A stretch of DNA of 64,000 bases, taken from Rhabdornis inornatus (Eukaryota > Chordata > Aves > Passeriformes > Rhabdornithidae). Shown in pieces: positions 36,296 through 48,199 of the stretch. Made by a program: the position numbers and the translations under genes. The notes under the pieces were generated by a model that saw only the letters and a list, made by a program, of their open reading frames with translations, did no database searches and had not been told where the DNA came from. The stretch is taken from the NCBI GenBank assembly GCA_013397075.1, contig VWZS01000157.1, positions 1,813,558 through 1,877,557 of the forward strand, in the 5' to 3' direction. The first letter of the stretch is position 1; every line of letters starts with the position of its first letter.

Positions 36296-39200
36296 TGTTT
36301 TCATTATCATTTCCTGGTGTAGAACTGTGGAAGGAGAGTTCCTATGTGTTTTCAGACTGGTTTTTAGAAAAATATTAGCTTCTCAACTTGAATCCAACGT
36401 GTCAAAACTCACAAATAATAAGAGCACAAGACAAAGGGAAAGATGCGGTACTACTTGTAAGATCAAATACAGAGGTCCCTTTATATTTATTCTAAATAAT
36501 TAGGCAATATTGGGACACAGTCATCTCATCCTGTTAGTCAGACTGTTCAAATAAAGCAAATGCTAACCAAGTGCTAACTTGGGGGTACTTGTTTTGGAGA
36601 ACATCTAGACAACTGAGCTGTAAATCCATAAACTGTAGAAGTGTTAAATTATACAAAATGGAGTCATGCTCTGATGCAGTATTTTAAAGTGTTTTCAAAA
36701 CAGAAGTCAAACTTTGGAGTAATATATCATCAGGATCTTATCTTACAACACCATCTTTCCACAAAATGGATATTACTCATAAAAAAACTTTAAGATAAAT
36801 TTAATACTATGTTGATTACCCCAAATGAATGCTTGCAAGTGACTCAGAGCATAGATCATACATATAGTCAGTAGTATGTCAATAAATGATGCAAATATTC
36901 TTAATAATTCTCTTCTACTTTTTTTGTAAATTTTTGGGAAATAAGTTTTAGATAAAATTTCATTTTTCCTGCCAATTCATAAGGCTAGCCATCAACATAA
37001 TTAGCTGATTAATTATTGTTTTCTTTGTGAAAGAAGTCACCTTTCAGATGAGTTTGCTCAAACATGAAAAGCTGTATATTTGACATACACTTTTGTTCCC
37101 TGCTGGTGGAGTGCCAAGGAATCTATTTTGGTCTTGTTTCACCAGCCTACTTTAATCACTATAAAAATCACTCAAAGGGTCAACCAATGCCTAGTTGACA
37201 TAGGACAAATGCCTTTAAACTTATATAGAGAATTCCAGCTGAAACACTACAAATAATATGGTCTTGTCTTCCTTGTGTTGCTGTAATATTTATGATTATC
37301 AGGCTTTCAAGTAAATCAGAAAAAGTTGTTGTTTTTTTTTCTTTTTTAAACATCAATCTATGAAATATAAAGAGCTTGTTTGTTCTTTTTGGAAACTAAA
37401 CCTCTTGAAATACTTACCATAAAGTGTTTCCTCACAGTCATAGGTGATAGATCTTAATTAACCTTTCCGGTGGCCTTGCATTGTAGTTAATTAAACCTGT
37501 ACAAACCACACTAGCTGAATTCTGAATTGCAAACTTACAGTGATCAAAATGGTGAATATAATTCCCTTTTGGAGCTTTCAAGTGACCTTGCAATTTAGCA
37601 TGATAAAGCTTTTATTAAGAAAACACACTTTTAAAGAAACAATACCTTCATATTAGATTTTTCTTGGGGAATTCAGGCAGCTGTTATTTCTAAAGCAAGT
37701 TGATGGCAGCTACTGCTCCCATATTGTGACACGTACCTTGAAAAATTAGTTATAATACATATATACATATATGCACATTCATTCATACATGTAAACACAC
37801 ATATAAGAATAGTCTTTATACAGTTTCCCAGATGGGAATAAAAATTCTACTGACCACCTATACCATTATAATTAGAGGTAAAATGGAACATTTAAATCTT
37901 TATAGCAAATAAATGAATAGTAAATAAATTGAATAGCAAAGCATGCCAAACCTGTATTTGAGACTATGTGAACAGGAGCATGTATAAGAGCCAGTGAAAT
38001 TTCAAGACCAAGGCAGCAGATCCAGCTGAAGTTCAGGAACCTATAGTATGCTGATTTACAGCCAATTCCTCAGTGCTCACATTTTCTTTCCCAACACGGT
38101 GTAAACACGGCACCCCCGGGGAATTTGGGAGTCACTCACTTAGCCTTTTCATGTACATAAATGCTCATGTTCCTCTACTTCCTCTCCCCTTGCTCTGTTC
38201 ATTGAACACTGCAAAAACCTATTTTGCTGTAAGTAAAAGTAGAAATTTTTAGGAGGAGATTTATGTATGGAAGCACAATGTTCACGCCTGAATAGCTCAT
38301 CTTCATCTTCATTGAAAAATGTCAGCAAGCTATATGAAAAGACAGGAACAGAAGAGTTGAGAAATATCTGCATTTTTATTTATTTTATTCAAATTAAACA
38401 TTTGAAATGCACACAAGCATTAGTTTGCAATTCAACAAAGAATATGTAGAGTAACTCCCTTATTGTTTTTATCTTCTCATAGCTATCTTCCTTCTCCAAA
38501 TTTTAAAGCAAAATATCATACAAGTAATACTAGACTTTTCATTACTTAAATCCTCAGCAGTTTCCATTTGTTGAAATGATGCTGATGCATCTTGTTTGCC
38601 CAAATGAAAAAATTTAGACTTCAGTAATAATTTAAGTAAAGTCTTAGTGTATCAGTATAAATTATATATTTAATTTACTAAAGAGAATGTATAAAATGAC
38701 CAGAATTGCATTTACTGAAGATGAATTTCAATGATGCAGAATTATACATAGATACAGTTAGGTCATGATTGTGTTATTTCCATGTCAAATTCTTCACTTA
38801 ATCTCCAGGTCAAGGTGCTTTCAGTAAAAATATTAACAGGATCAAACTAAACTGGTAAAATATATATTTTTAAAATTTATATTTAATTTTCATCAATTTT
38901 GAAGTTCCTGTTATTAGGTAATCTTATTTCAATTGTTGTCAATCAAATACACACCTTCTCACACAAAAAAAAACCCAAACAAAAACTAAAACAAAACAAA
39001 GCAAAACAAACAAAAACAAGCAAACATTAAAACCCAAAACAAAACATCAAAATCCCCCCAACCCAACTATTTTCTATCCAATGCCTTATGAGTCTTTGAG
39101 CAGCAGCCACATAAGGACTTATATTATTTGAATTTATGCATATGTTACATCAACATTCATACTCTGGCCTAATGTCAGGACCAGTCACAAATTCTCAATA

Positions 39201-42163
39201 ATAATCTGTATATTGCTCATAACAGTAATTTTTTTAAGAAATAAAGTATCCTACACTGCTGGAAGCTAAATAAAAGACTGGGTATTTTTCATTAATATAT
39301 ATTATCCACAATAAGAGCTTGGAGAGTAACAGATCATTTACTTACTAGTAGGCTAGTCTAGAGTGGAATGGATTATTTACAATTGACAATATAAGAGCAA
39401 GCTCTTCTAAATATATTTTCAGCCTTACTGATAAGAATGACTCAGTTTCATGAGATCTCATAGGGAGGTCCAGGTCTGTTCCTTGCATAGCGTAATAGAT
39501 TTAGACTAAATTTACCTCAAACTCTGAAAACTGTAGTGTTTACACATCCCAAGCTGTTCACACCTCAATTAATGAGAAATTATTTTCTTAATCAGCATTA
39601 GAAAATAGTAGGTTTTGATATTTTTTATTCAGACTTTCATAGAAGAATGTTCTATAAAAGATCCAGCAAAAAGGAATCATTTTCTTTATTTCTTGTAATA
39701 TCTGCATGGGATTATACAGTAGGAAGAAACCTAAAGTGCTTCATTGGATTCTGATCTAGTGGAATGAGATTCTATATGCATAAATATCTGTCATATATAC
39801 CAAGGTTTTCATGCATCTCGCTTTCATTTCTCTGCTATTGCGATGTAAAATAATTATGTAGTCTTTCAGGCTACATTTACATTTACCTTCTGGACACTCT
39901 GCAGTGGTCTGGAGGGATGGGACCCTCAGCTAGCCCATGTTGGTCACCAGGAAATGCACTGAGTTTGCAATCATGGAAGGCAGGACAAAGAACAAGGGAT
40001 GGAGAAGAGAGCCTTCAACTTGCTAAAAGTGCTTAGTTTTATTAAAGATTCATTCTAAGGTCAAATCTTGAAACTGTTGTGCCAAGAACTCTCAGTAACT
40101 TTGGTATAAAGAAGGTTTATTGCTCTGCTGACAAAATATAGAAATTAGTATGAACAAGCTATATTGAGGAATTGTAGGCAAGTCAAATGAGAAGAAAAGT
40201 TTTCCATCTGAAAACATCCTCAAATTTAGTGGTCACAGCACCTAATCAGATCTGTTCAAAAGGAAATTACTTATTTTCATATTTTCACCCAACTTCTCAA
40301 TGAGAAAGACAGCATTATCCAATCCTTTTTGCTTGCTCTGAGCAGAAGGAGTGTGCATCTGTCTTCTTTAACCTCCAGCTCATAAAAAGGATGGGATGGA
40401 CAGCTTCTATATTAGTTATGCATTAATTTACTTCAATAGAACAAGAGTTCAGGTGACCTCATTTCTCCTTTGATTAACTTATCAGTTTGGCATTTTTTCT
40501 TATGACACTTTTAATCTATGTGGTTTGTTCATTTGTGGCTATAAATAAGATATCTTAAAATAATGCTTCTTGACTTTCAGCATGGCCATAAAGTACCCAC
40601 TGTACACACTTAGAAACTCAATAAAAATTTGCATTGTTATATTTAGGGCATTAAGCTGCTAAAAAATTAATTGATAAAAGAACAGGAACATAATTGCTTT
40701 ACATACATATGTTTTCACTATCAGATTTCCCTCATAGGTCAGTGAGTGAATTATATTTTGTTTATTTTCCGCTTATAATATTATTTTTATATTTATTTTA
40801 AACTAGGGTCCAATTAATTTTTACATTCATTTCTAGAGTTATCTAAACAATTTTATTAAAGTAGTGATTCGGCTGTTTGAATTCTCAAATACATCAGTAC
40901 TTTTAGATATTCGAGCTATTTTAAAGTCTTAGTGAAAAGCAGTAGTCATATAGCTCCCACTTTCAAATCCATGTTTAGCAAGTTCAACAATGGGGCTTTT
41001 GGGAGGAGCCTTTTTAGTTTCTGTTTTGGTCAAATGAAAGTCTTGTAATACAATCACCCTGATGCTAATAGGGAACTTTCCAAACACTTCACTTTGGTTT
41101 CCCCCCTTAAGACATTTAAATAGCAAATATTACATATTGAAAAAAATATTCTATTGTTATTAATGACATCTTGGTAGAGAACAAAAACCTGTTTAAGAGT
41201 GTATAGAGATAAAAAACCCAAGAAACCCCAGAGAAAAGACAGTAATTGCATCTTGAAAATGTAGTAAAAATAATTATTTTCTTGTTTTTACATGTGAAAA
41301 GAATATAATGTTGCACTAAGGTCTATCACAGAAATTCTGTTTTCCACCTCTCAGTATTCAAGATCATTACATGCAAGAAAATACCAGGCATAAGACATTG
41401 ACATTTTTTATGTGTGATAATTTTAATTATTTACTGTATGATTGCATGGGATGTTTTTGATACAGCATAAAAGATAAAGAAGTAGTTGCCAAAAGTTTAA
41501 ATTGTGTAAGTCTGCAACATCTCAAATGTCTTTTTAAAGACCCATTGAATATAGTCTTTCCTTGAGGCTTAAACATATGTTAGGTTTTGTTGTGTGCTGG
41601 CCAGAAAGAATGTTTTATTGACCAGTTAGAAAAGCCCCTGATGAAATCACAGGAGTTATGAAGCATCATGAAGCATTGTGTGGAGCCCTTGAACATTAGT
41701 GATGCTAAAAGAGATAAATAAATAAAATCAGGCAGAAAATAAAATAAATCTGGCAAGAGGAAATAACATTGTCCCAAAAATCAACCATCACAACAAAGCA
41801 AGACAAGTCTGGGAAACAAATCAAAACTGACATAGGAAAATGAGAAACACAAATACATGGAATGAAATATTCATAAGTTTGTTTGAACACACTAGGGAGT
41901 CCTGTGAGGTTTATAATTCACTTCAGTGATGGTAGAATTAAAATTAGAGACAGGCTTTTAGATGTACTAAGACATTTCATTTGCTAACTGCCAGAATTTA
42001 AGCAACATACTAATATTAAATATAACTGCCCTCCTTTCCTGTCTGAGTTGCCTTTAGCAACTTAGAGGCAAGATCTTTCCGGCTTTAGACATCTGAGATC
42101 AGTAGACAATTATCAGGGTAGTTACCAGAAATGTTACCTAGGTTTATTTTACAATCTTTTCAT
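36296..42163. other. Unique AT-rich DNA, no gene seen
   Basis: Nearly 6 kb without a recognisable gene. It includes an A/C low-complexity tract at 38,961-39,067, listed separately, and small alternating purine-pyrimidine runs such as ACATATATACATATATG near 37,757-37,773. Confidence 0.5.
38961..39067 (+). repeat. A/C-rich low-complexity tract, (CAAAA)n-like
   Basis: About 105 bases consist almost only of A and C, built from CAAAA, CAAA and ACCC units. It is an imperfect simple repeat with no coding meaning. Confidence 0.85.
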
Positions 42164-42287
42164 TTAAAAAAAAATCAAACCAAACAAATAAAAAAACCCA
42201 AAAAAACAAAACAAACAAACAAAACAACAACAACAACAACAACAAAAAACCCAAAACAAAACAGAACAAAAAAAACACACAAAAAAA
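42164..42287 (+). repeat. A/C-rich low-complexity tract with (CAA)n core
   Basis: A-runs, CAAA units and a (CAA)n core at about 42,222-42,245 form a tract with no G until 42,263. Open frames through it on both strands (for example Lys- and Thr-rich on the plus strand) are artefacts of the repeat. Confidence 0.9.
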
Positions 42288-43768
42288 CTGTCTGTCAAGC
42301 ATTTGAAGAATAGTCAAGAAACAGTAATAGGACATCCCAGAGACACAGCTAAGTCTGAACTTTCACGTCTCAGAAATATGTGGTCTAATTAAGATTTCTC
42401 TTGAGAGTTGTGTAGACACAGGAGCATAGCTGGGTCTTTTAAAAATTATTACATTTTGGAGTGAGGGAGTGAAGCTGACCCTGAAAGAGTGGGGAAGAGA
42501 CATGTGGATTTAGTGCTGATTTTTTTGCCTACTCCTACTTGAAACAGTTATCAAATATTTAACAGACAAGAAATTAGGTTTGTTTTGCCCAAATTGATTT
42601 TTTTTGCCCAAGAAAATAATTGGTAGCAATCTCCTTGTCTTTACATCCACCTTTGCTTTGTCATTCCTATTCTTATTATTTTCTACCCCAGTCCTTCTGA
42701 AGGATGATAGTGAGCGGGTGGCTGAGTAGAAGCTCAGATTTTCATCAAGACTAAAACGTCATAAACAAGTAAATACAAAACACAATTGTTATTTTTCATG
42801 GATGTATTCATTGAAAAGCAGGGAAAATATATTTAATACATCTATAATCTATTTGTATCCTCTTCCTTATTAACAGATTATCTCTGAGTTTATCCACTTC
42901 ATTAACAGATGGTAGCAGAAAGATGACAGGTTTAATTTTGCTACTTTTCCTCGCTTTTATAGTATTTTCTTCAATTTAACACTTCTTATTTTTTAATAAA
43001 TTTAGTTGAAATTAAATATTTATAAAACAAATTAGGTGATTTTAGACACGGAAAAACAATTAGTTTCTCTTTGGAGCTAATGTTGTTTTGCAATGACAGC
43101 AAATAAGTTAAGTAAATAAGTTCTCTTAACCCATCCAAAAAAAACTAGTAAACTTCACATTTTTATCCACTATCTATATGCCTAACACTTAGTCAATTAT
43201 TTTTTCTAAAAGATTTCAGAATTCATCAGAACTGACTTGTTAAACATTTGAAATCTAGTACATAATAGGAATGTCATGTGTTGATTGATATATTATACAC
43301 AAAATTAATTTGGATTTTCTGTTGAGAACATTGTCCTTTATTATCAGTGTGCAGTCAGAGCAAAAAAAGCCCCACAGTTACATGTTCAAAGTGTAAAATG
43401 TTGTAAATTATTTTAATTTCAGCTCTTTTGTTTCACATTGGAGCAGAAATATGAAAAGCTAGTGACTACAGTAAACAGTTTTGGCTTGAATTAATAGATG
43501 AGTCTCTCAATAGGTACAAAATGTAAATTTGAGGGGAATTGCTAAAACATGCTGGAGTTTTCTAATCTAGATACTGTCTCCAGGGGAGGAAATATTCTAA
43601 ATGTCCTTGCATATATCATAGTCTAATGAATATTCAGTATACCTCCATGGTCTAAAGACTGAACAAAGTCTCAGTTATGTTGTAAAGAGAAAATCAGTAA
43701 TCCAGACAGACTTTCTTCTTAAAACTTGATTTTATATTGTCTTTTCACTTAGGCAGCATAGCAAAATT
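42288..43768. other. Unique AT-rich DNA, no gene seen
   Basis: No gene, transposon or RNA was recognised in this stretch. Confidence 0.5.
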
Positions 43769-43828
43769 TTTAAATTATCTCTTATATTAAATGTATTTGT
43801 ATACATTTAATATAAGAGATAATTTAAA
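43769..43828. repeat. Perfect 28-bp inverted repeat, 4-base loop
   Basis: Positions 43,769-43,796 are exactly complementary to 43,801-43,828, separated only by TTGT. The arms are AT-rich (core CTCTTATATTAAATGTAT) and show no mismatch, so the palindrome is young or maintained. It may have arisen by template switching during replication, or be a foldback artefact of library construction. It could also be a tiny inverted-repeat element. The loop is short for a microRNA precursor, and no flanking target duplication is evident. Confidence 0.95.
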
Positions 43829-45408
43829 TACATGCATCTAGATATGCATTACAGTTTTGAAAATGCTGTCTATGAAGGTGAAATGTAACATACAGGATTT
43901 CCAAGAGGGGGGAAAAAACTGTGAAAAGCATAAAGTTTTATATGCATACAAATTCCAATATATGGCATCGTCAGACAAAGACACGGAGGGGAAGCCAGAT
44001 AAACTATGCACTACCTTACAATAGAGCTTTGCTTAGGATCATATGAAGATAAACCTAAGGTGGTTTTACAGTTCTTGGAGTCAGGTTTGCTCCCATCTGT
44101 CCAGTTCCACAGGTAGAGAATCTTGATATTCTCTGAATGTTCATGTCAGCATATCTGACATGATATATCCAGGGTCCTCTAAATAACTTCATGAGAAGAA
44201 AACTGTTCCCTTCTCCATTTAAAAACATTACATTTCCAAAAACACAGCTTCCTTGCAAAATAATCAATGGTCAAGTGGGACAGTATTGAATCCTGAGCTT
44301 CTCTTTTTCCTATTTTTCCTGTGTACCTTTTGAACTTTCCAAAGACAGGTTTCTTGTCCACACAATCTACCATAACTCATGTGTACAGACCAGAAAAGAG
44401 GATGTGAAAATTTCCTGAAAAAGCTTTTGCTTTCTTGGGTATGTTGGAGAAAATAGAAGCCTTTTAGTTAACATTTCTTTTTGTGCAGTACATTTTTTGT
44501 TCAGGTATTATGTTTCTAACCTGAAAGAGAAAAAAATGATACAATGTGGCTATGGTGACCACCCATAATGCAACCCCAAATATACATGTGGAAAAATCAA
44601 TGTTTACAGCTCTCATCAATTAAAAATGGGCTTATACTGAATATATAACTTAATCCTCAGAACCTAATTTGTCTAGCTGTAATGTAGATGACTTTTGGTA
44701 ATACTTCCATTAGGCTTATTTTCAAAAGCTATATAGCAAGGGAAATGTATGAAACTGGAGTGAGTACTACACTCCTAAACTACTCAGCTTCTCAAATTCT
44801 GCCACATAATTTCTTCTCTTTCATATTATCTATTCTTTAGACACTTATTTTATTCTGTGAACTTTGCTTCACCTCTTCCTTGATCACTGTGGCAATGAAA
44901 AATTGTTTTCCTCTGACACTAGAAAAGGACTAGTGTTTGGATATAGATGAGAAGAAAGTTCTAACAAACAATTGCTGAGACCTCCCGTCCTCTTTGCAGA
45001 AAGTGGCTTAATTTCTTCCACTGTGCTGGATTCCTTCTTACCAGGTGAAAGCAAGCTGTGTCTTGCTACATTCCTACACTTTTGTCCATGGTGCCATGCT
45101 TTGCTTCCCATCCATGCTGCTGCTGAAGTGCATCCAGGACAGCTGCTGGCAATTTGATTCAGGGCTTACTAATTTGTCATCAACCACCACTGCCGATTTG
45201 TTTTTTTAAGAGGCCATACCACACTACTCTAAAGGAGATTGGTTTTTGTTCCAGGTGTTTACCCATTGAGACGATGCCTCAGTGCTCCTTCTACCCCTAC
45301 AGCTCTCACCTCCCAGCATTTCAGAGACCACATGATCACTCCTTCCTCTCTTTACAGTTTGTACTCAGAGAGAGGCTGGAGATATTGATGTTTTGAGAGA
45401 TTTTGGAG
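43829..45408. other. Unique DNA up to the ERV cluster
   Basis: No gene was recognised. From about 44,960 the base composition becomes less AT-rich and open frames overlap on both strands. They have no recognisable domain and may be unique DNA or diverged repeat. Confidence 0.45.
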
Positions 45409-46037
45409 TGTGTATGAGGGGCAAGGGTCAGGTAGGGCCTTGCTCTGGTGAGGAAGTGCCCTGCTTCACAACCCCCCATCCCTAGAGCCTGTATCCCAGC
45501 CTGGGAGTGGCTGCCAGTTTCTGTCTCACCAGAGGCAAAGCTCCACACCTACCCCAGGAGCCCCTAACCCAGCTCCTCAGTGGTCAAATGACCAGAAATC
45601 CCACCTGAGGGAAGGGCCCAGGAAAGCCCAGGGGTATTTAAATCTGAGCATGAGGTAAGCATATACTTTAACCCTCTCCCCTCCGGGGATTTCTATCAGC
45701 TGAATGCTGCTGGAACCCAGGATTTGGTAGCTATATGTGTCTTTTACTGTATCTTTTATGTCTTTTGCTTTCTTCTTTGAATTACTTGGAATTTTTGAGT
45801 AGCTTAAAATCAAATGGGGATAAAGATTGTTAAGTTAATGCTTTGAGGAGTGTTTTATGTTGAGTGAATTTGCCAAAGCTCTCTGATCTTATGAAGTTGT
45901 TAATAAAGCCTTTTTTGTTGTTTTGATCTCTTGAGAATATCCTGTTGGTATTTCTCCTGTGCCTCTTGCTCAGAGTATGTGAACAACCACATGCCCTGTT
46001 AGAAGTCTCACCAAGTGAGCTTTTTTGGGGCCTTACA
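45409..46037 (+). mobile_element. ERV LTR-like block
   Basis: This block has LTR signals in the right order: a GC-rich upstream part, GGGGTATTTAAATCTGAGC (TATA box 45,635-45,642), an AATAAA (45,902-45,907) followed by a T-rich and GT-rich stretch, and a CCTTACA end. The 5' edge is placed at TGTGTATGAGG, which is only a suggestion. I found no matching target duplication. It appears distinct in sequence from the long LTR that follows, so two different ERV insertions lie next to each other. Confidence 0.6.
45635..45642 (+). promoter_or_regulatory. TATA box of the first LTR-like block
   Basis: TATTTAAA lies about 265 bases before the AATAAA at 45,902-45,907, consistent with U3 promoter and R-region signals of an LTR. 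Confidence 0.5.
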
Positions 46038-46568
46038 GTCTCCTTCTCAGATTGTGTAATCCACTAGGGTACAGGAGCAGCGGCTGAGGTATCAGTGCAG
46101 CCACTCAGGCTCCATGGAAGGAGCTAGACTCCCCCAGCCACATGCCTTGGATAGCCTTGGACATAAACCTATTGGCCTTCTCCTCTCCTTGCTCTTCTTT
46201 GGTAAATGTGATTAAGTTGCTTATAACTGGGGAGGCAATAAAAAACCCCTAATTGCTATTAGAAGAGGAAGAGGACTACGCATCCCCACCCCAAACCTCT
46301 GGCTCTCAGTGGGAACACTTCAATTATTTGGTTTTTTTTCCAGATTACCCTTCTCTTCCTCCAGTTTCTGTATTTTTTTCCATTAAAAAACTGCATAAAA
46401 ATGAACAAGTCCACAATACCTCCTATTAGGGAAACAGGGAGTTTTATTTCTTATGCTATTCTTACTTTATCGCCTAAATATTTTACCAAGTCTCATCCCC
46501 ATGCACTCACATTTTAGGATCTGGGATTTAACAAACCTGAGCAATGCCTGCCAAAAGGGCATTCCTTG
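46038..46568 (+). other. Spacer between two LTR-like blocks
   Basis: About 530 bases of moderately GC-rich sequence in its first part, AT-richer later. It could be a remnant of retroviral leader or internal sequence belonging to the first LTR, but no gag, pol or env motif was seen. Confidence 0.35.
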
Positions 46569-47615
46569 TGTGCTAGTTTCACCTGAGGAAGGATAGATTA
46601 ATAGGTTTTTCACTATGAGAAAAGCCTCCTCTGAGTCTGATGGGACCAATTGGTGGCTAGTTTGATTATCGACAGTATAGAAAGTTAGTTCGCTCCATGA
46701 ACACACATTTTGAAGCAGGTAATCTGGAACTGAGGTTCTCTTTCTTTTCCAGCAGCAGTGCAGGTAACAGGGCCCTGGCCTGGCTCCACTGCAGGCCTGT
46801 GGGCCTGGCAGGGGCCGGGCTGGGCCCCCTGTCTGGGGAGCTGGCATGTCCTGGCAGAGAGGGAGAGAAGGGGGGTGGCCATGGACAGTGACCAGAGAGA
46901 CTCAGACTGATATAAAAATCCCAGCCACTTCCCCCCCCTTCCCCAGCGTGGCTGGTTTCTGAGACCCTGGCAAAGCTCCAGCACTGTAGCCTTGGTTTTT
47001 TTCTTTTCCTGTGCAAAATCCTAACTCCTTCAATGCTCAGATAAGACTTGCAGACTTTTCACTCCTTCCCAGAGTGAGAAGGGAAAAAAAAGGAGATATT
47101 CTGAAGTCAGTGAAGCAAGAGCTAAGTTATTTCAGATGGAAGGAGAATGAGGAGATGCTGTGAAAGTTGGCTGAAAATCCTTTTGTACGTTGTAGGGATG
47201 GACTGACATGCACTGAAAATTCCTATAAACCGTGGAGAAAAAGACATGAGGGGTTGGAGTGTTCCATTTGATAGATCATTTGACTAAAGTACCTGTGTTG
47301 AGAATCTTTGCCCCGAGGAAAGAAGGGGATCTCGGTTTTCAGAGAATGAAGCATGAATAGAGAGAAAGGAGATGAAGAGAACCTTTGCTTTGGAACATTT
47401 CATTCTTAAAAGTAATACCCCATGAATCCAACATGGCCCACATGTACAGCTCTGGGAAGGCTGTGGAGTTGGGAGGAGTGCCACGATTGTAGGTTCCCGG
47501 GCGGATGCAAAATCGTGAAAATGAAACCAGAAGATTGTTTTCTACCTTCTTGTGGAAAAATCCCTATAGCCTAACAAGAGGAAACTTCTCTCTCCGAAGT
47601 GAACTGAAAAAGGAC

Positions 47616-47623
47616 TATTTAAG
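47616..47623 (+). promoter_or_regulatory. Possible TATA box of the long LTR
   Basis: TATTTAAG lies 134 bases before AATAAA. The alternative TATAAAAA at 46,911-46,918 is stronger in sequence but would make the R region unusually long. Which one was used is unknown. Confidence 0.4.
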
Positions 47624-47749
47624 TTGGGAACTGACTGAAGTAGTTTTTTGTATGTTTGTTTTGTTGTTATGAAGGTTAGGAGAGAGAAGGAAGGAGTGGT
47701 CTGAAAATCTTATTCTGAACTTGTTTTTTTTTTCCTTCTTTGTGTAGTT

Positions 47750-47755
47750 AATAAA
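47750..47755 (+). terminator. Polyadenylation signal of the long LTR
   Basis: AATAAA about 110 bases before the LTR end, followed by a T-rich stretch, as in the R region of retroviral LTRs. Confidence 0.55.
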
Positions 47756-47867
47756 TTTCTTTTTATACCCTTTTAGGTTTTAGGCCTGCCTTGCTTCTGC
47801 TCGTGGTTCTGTCTCACAACAGAAAATGAGTATATTTTAATTAGCAAATCAAAACTATGACATTATT

Positions 47868-47885
47868 TGGTGCGTTGGCCGGGAA
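47868..47885 (+). other. Retroviral primer-binding-site-like sequence
   Basis: TGGTGCGTTGGCCGGGAA starts with the TGG expected of a site pairing to a tRNA CCA end. It lies five bases after the CA that ends the LTR. I remember TTTGGTGC(A/G)TTGGCCGGGAA as the junction of avian ERVL-type elements. The primer tRNA is not assigned here. Confidence 0.65.
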
Positions 47886-47936
47886 ATTCAAATTAAACGA
47901 AGGCATTTTTTGGGGAAATTAAATTAAACCAAGACA
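47879..47936 (+). repeat. Imperfect tandem duplication in ERV leader
   Basis: GGGAAATTCAAATTAAACGA at 47,881 is followed 27 bases later by GGGGAAATTAAATTAAACCA. The two copies differ at a few positions and extend through AAGGCA and AAGACA respectively. The duplication lies just after the primer-binding site. Confidence 0.65.
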
Positions 47937-48199
47937 CCTTGCTGCACCAAATCCTTGTTGAGGGCAATGTCCTGCTGCAATTTCAGATCCCTCTCCCTAA
48001 TACACACAGAACTCATAGTACAGTTAACTTCGGTCTGAGAACTTGGTATCCCATTGCTGATGGCAAAATTCACTACTGATTGAAAAGAAATCTTTTGACT
48101 AAGATAGAAATTACATAGGCAGGGAGTAAGGTTGGGTGAGTCAGCACTGGTAGTCCCATCCATACAGTGCTGTTTGTTAGGTTGTGAGATCTTCTGCAC
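47924..48199 (-). other. Unrecognised antisense open frame beside the ERV leader
   Basis: A minus-strand frame of 91 codons (about 103 if read from the preceding stop) starts with GTG, not ATG, and ends just inside the ERV leader. It contains several Cys and Asn residues and a charged C-terminal part (RERDLKLQQDIALN). I do not recognise it as gag, pol or env. Being antisense to the adjacent LTR, it would have to come from another element or be chance. Confidence 0.2.

Larger units (their letters stand above)
46569..47862 (+). mobile_element. Long ERV LTR (about 1.3 kb), likely ERVL-like
   Basis: The block starts TGTGCTAGTTTCACC and ends AAAACTATGACA. The two ends are an imperfect inverted repeat (TGTGCTAGTTT against TGTCATAGTTT), as expected for LTR termini. 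TATAAAAA is at 46,911-46,918, a second TATTTAAG at 47,616-47,623, and AATAAA at 47,750-47,755. A primer-binding-site-like sequence begins five bases after the end, so this is a 5' LTR with a little leader and not a solo LTR. The U3 holds a very GC-rich patch (46,750-46,990). That patch produces long overlapping open frames on the minus strand (up to 126 codons), which I regard as spurious. The retroviral genes are lost. Confidence 0.8.

Noticed and set aside
36234..36503. 89-codon plus-strand open frame
   Set aside because: Its first part is antisense CR1. The remainder has no recognisable domain.
42131..42335. Lys/Thr-rich and Phe/Leu-rich open frames on opposite strands
   Set aside because: Both are translations of the A/C low-complexity tract.
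46467..47016. Overlapping minus-strand open frames of 99-126 codons
   Set aside because: They lie mostly in the GC-rich U3 of an ERV LTR, antisense to it, and their length follows from few stop codons in GC-rich sequence. No domain is visible.
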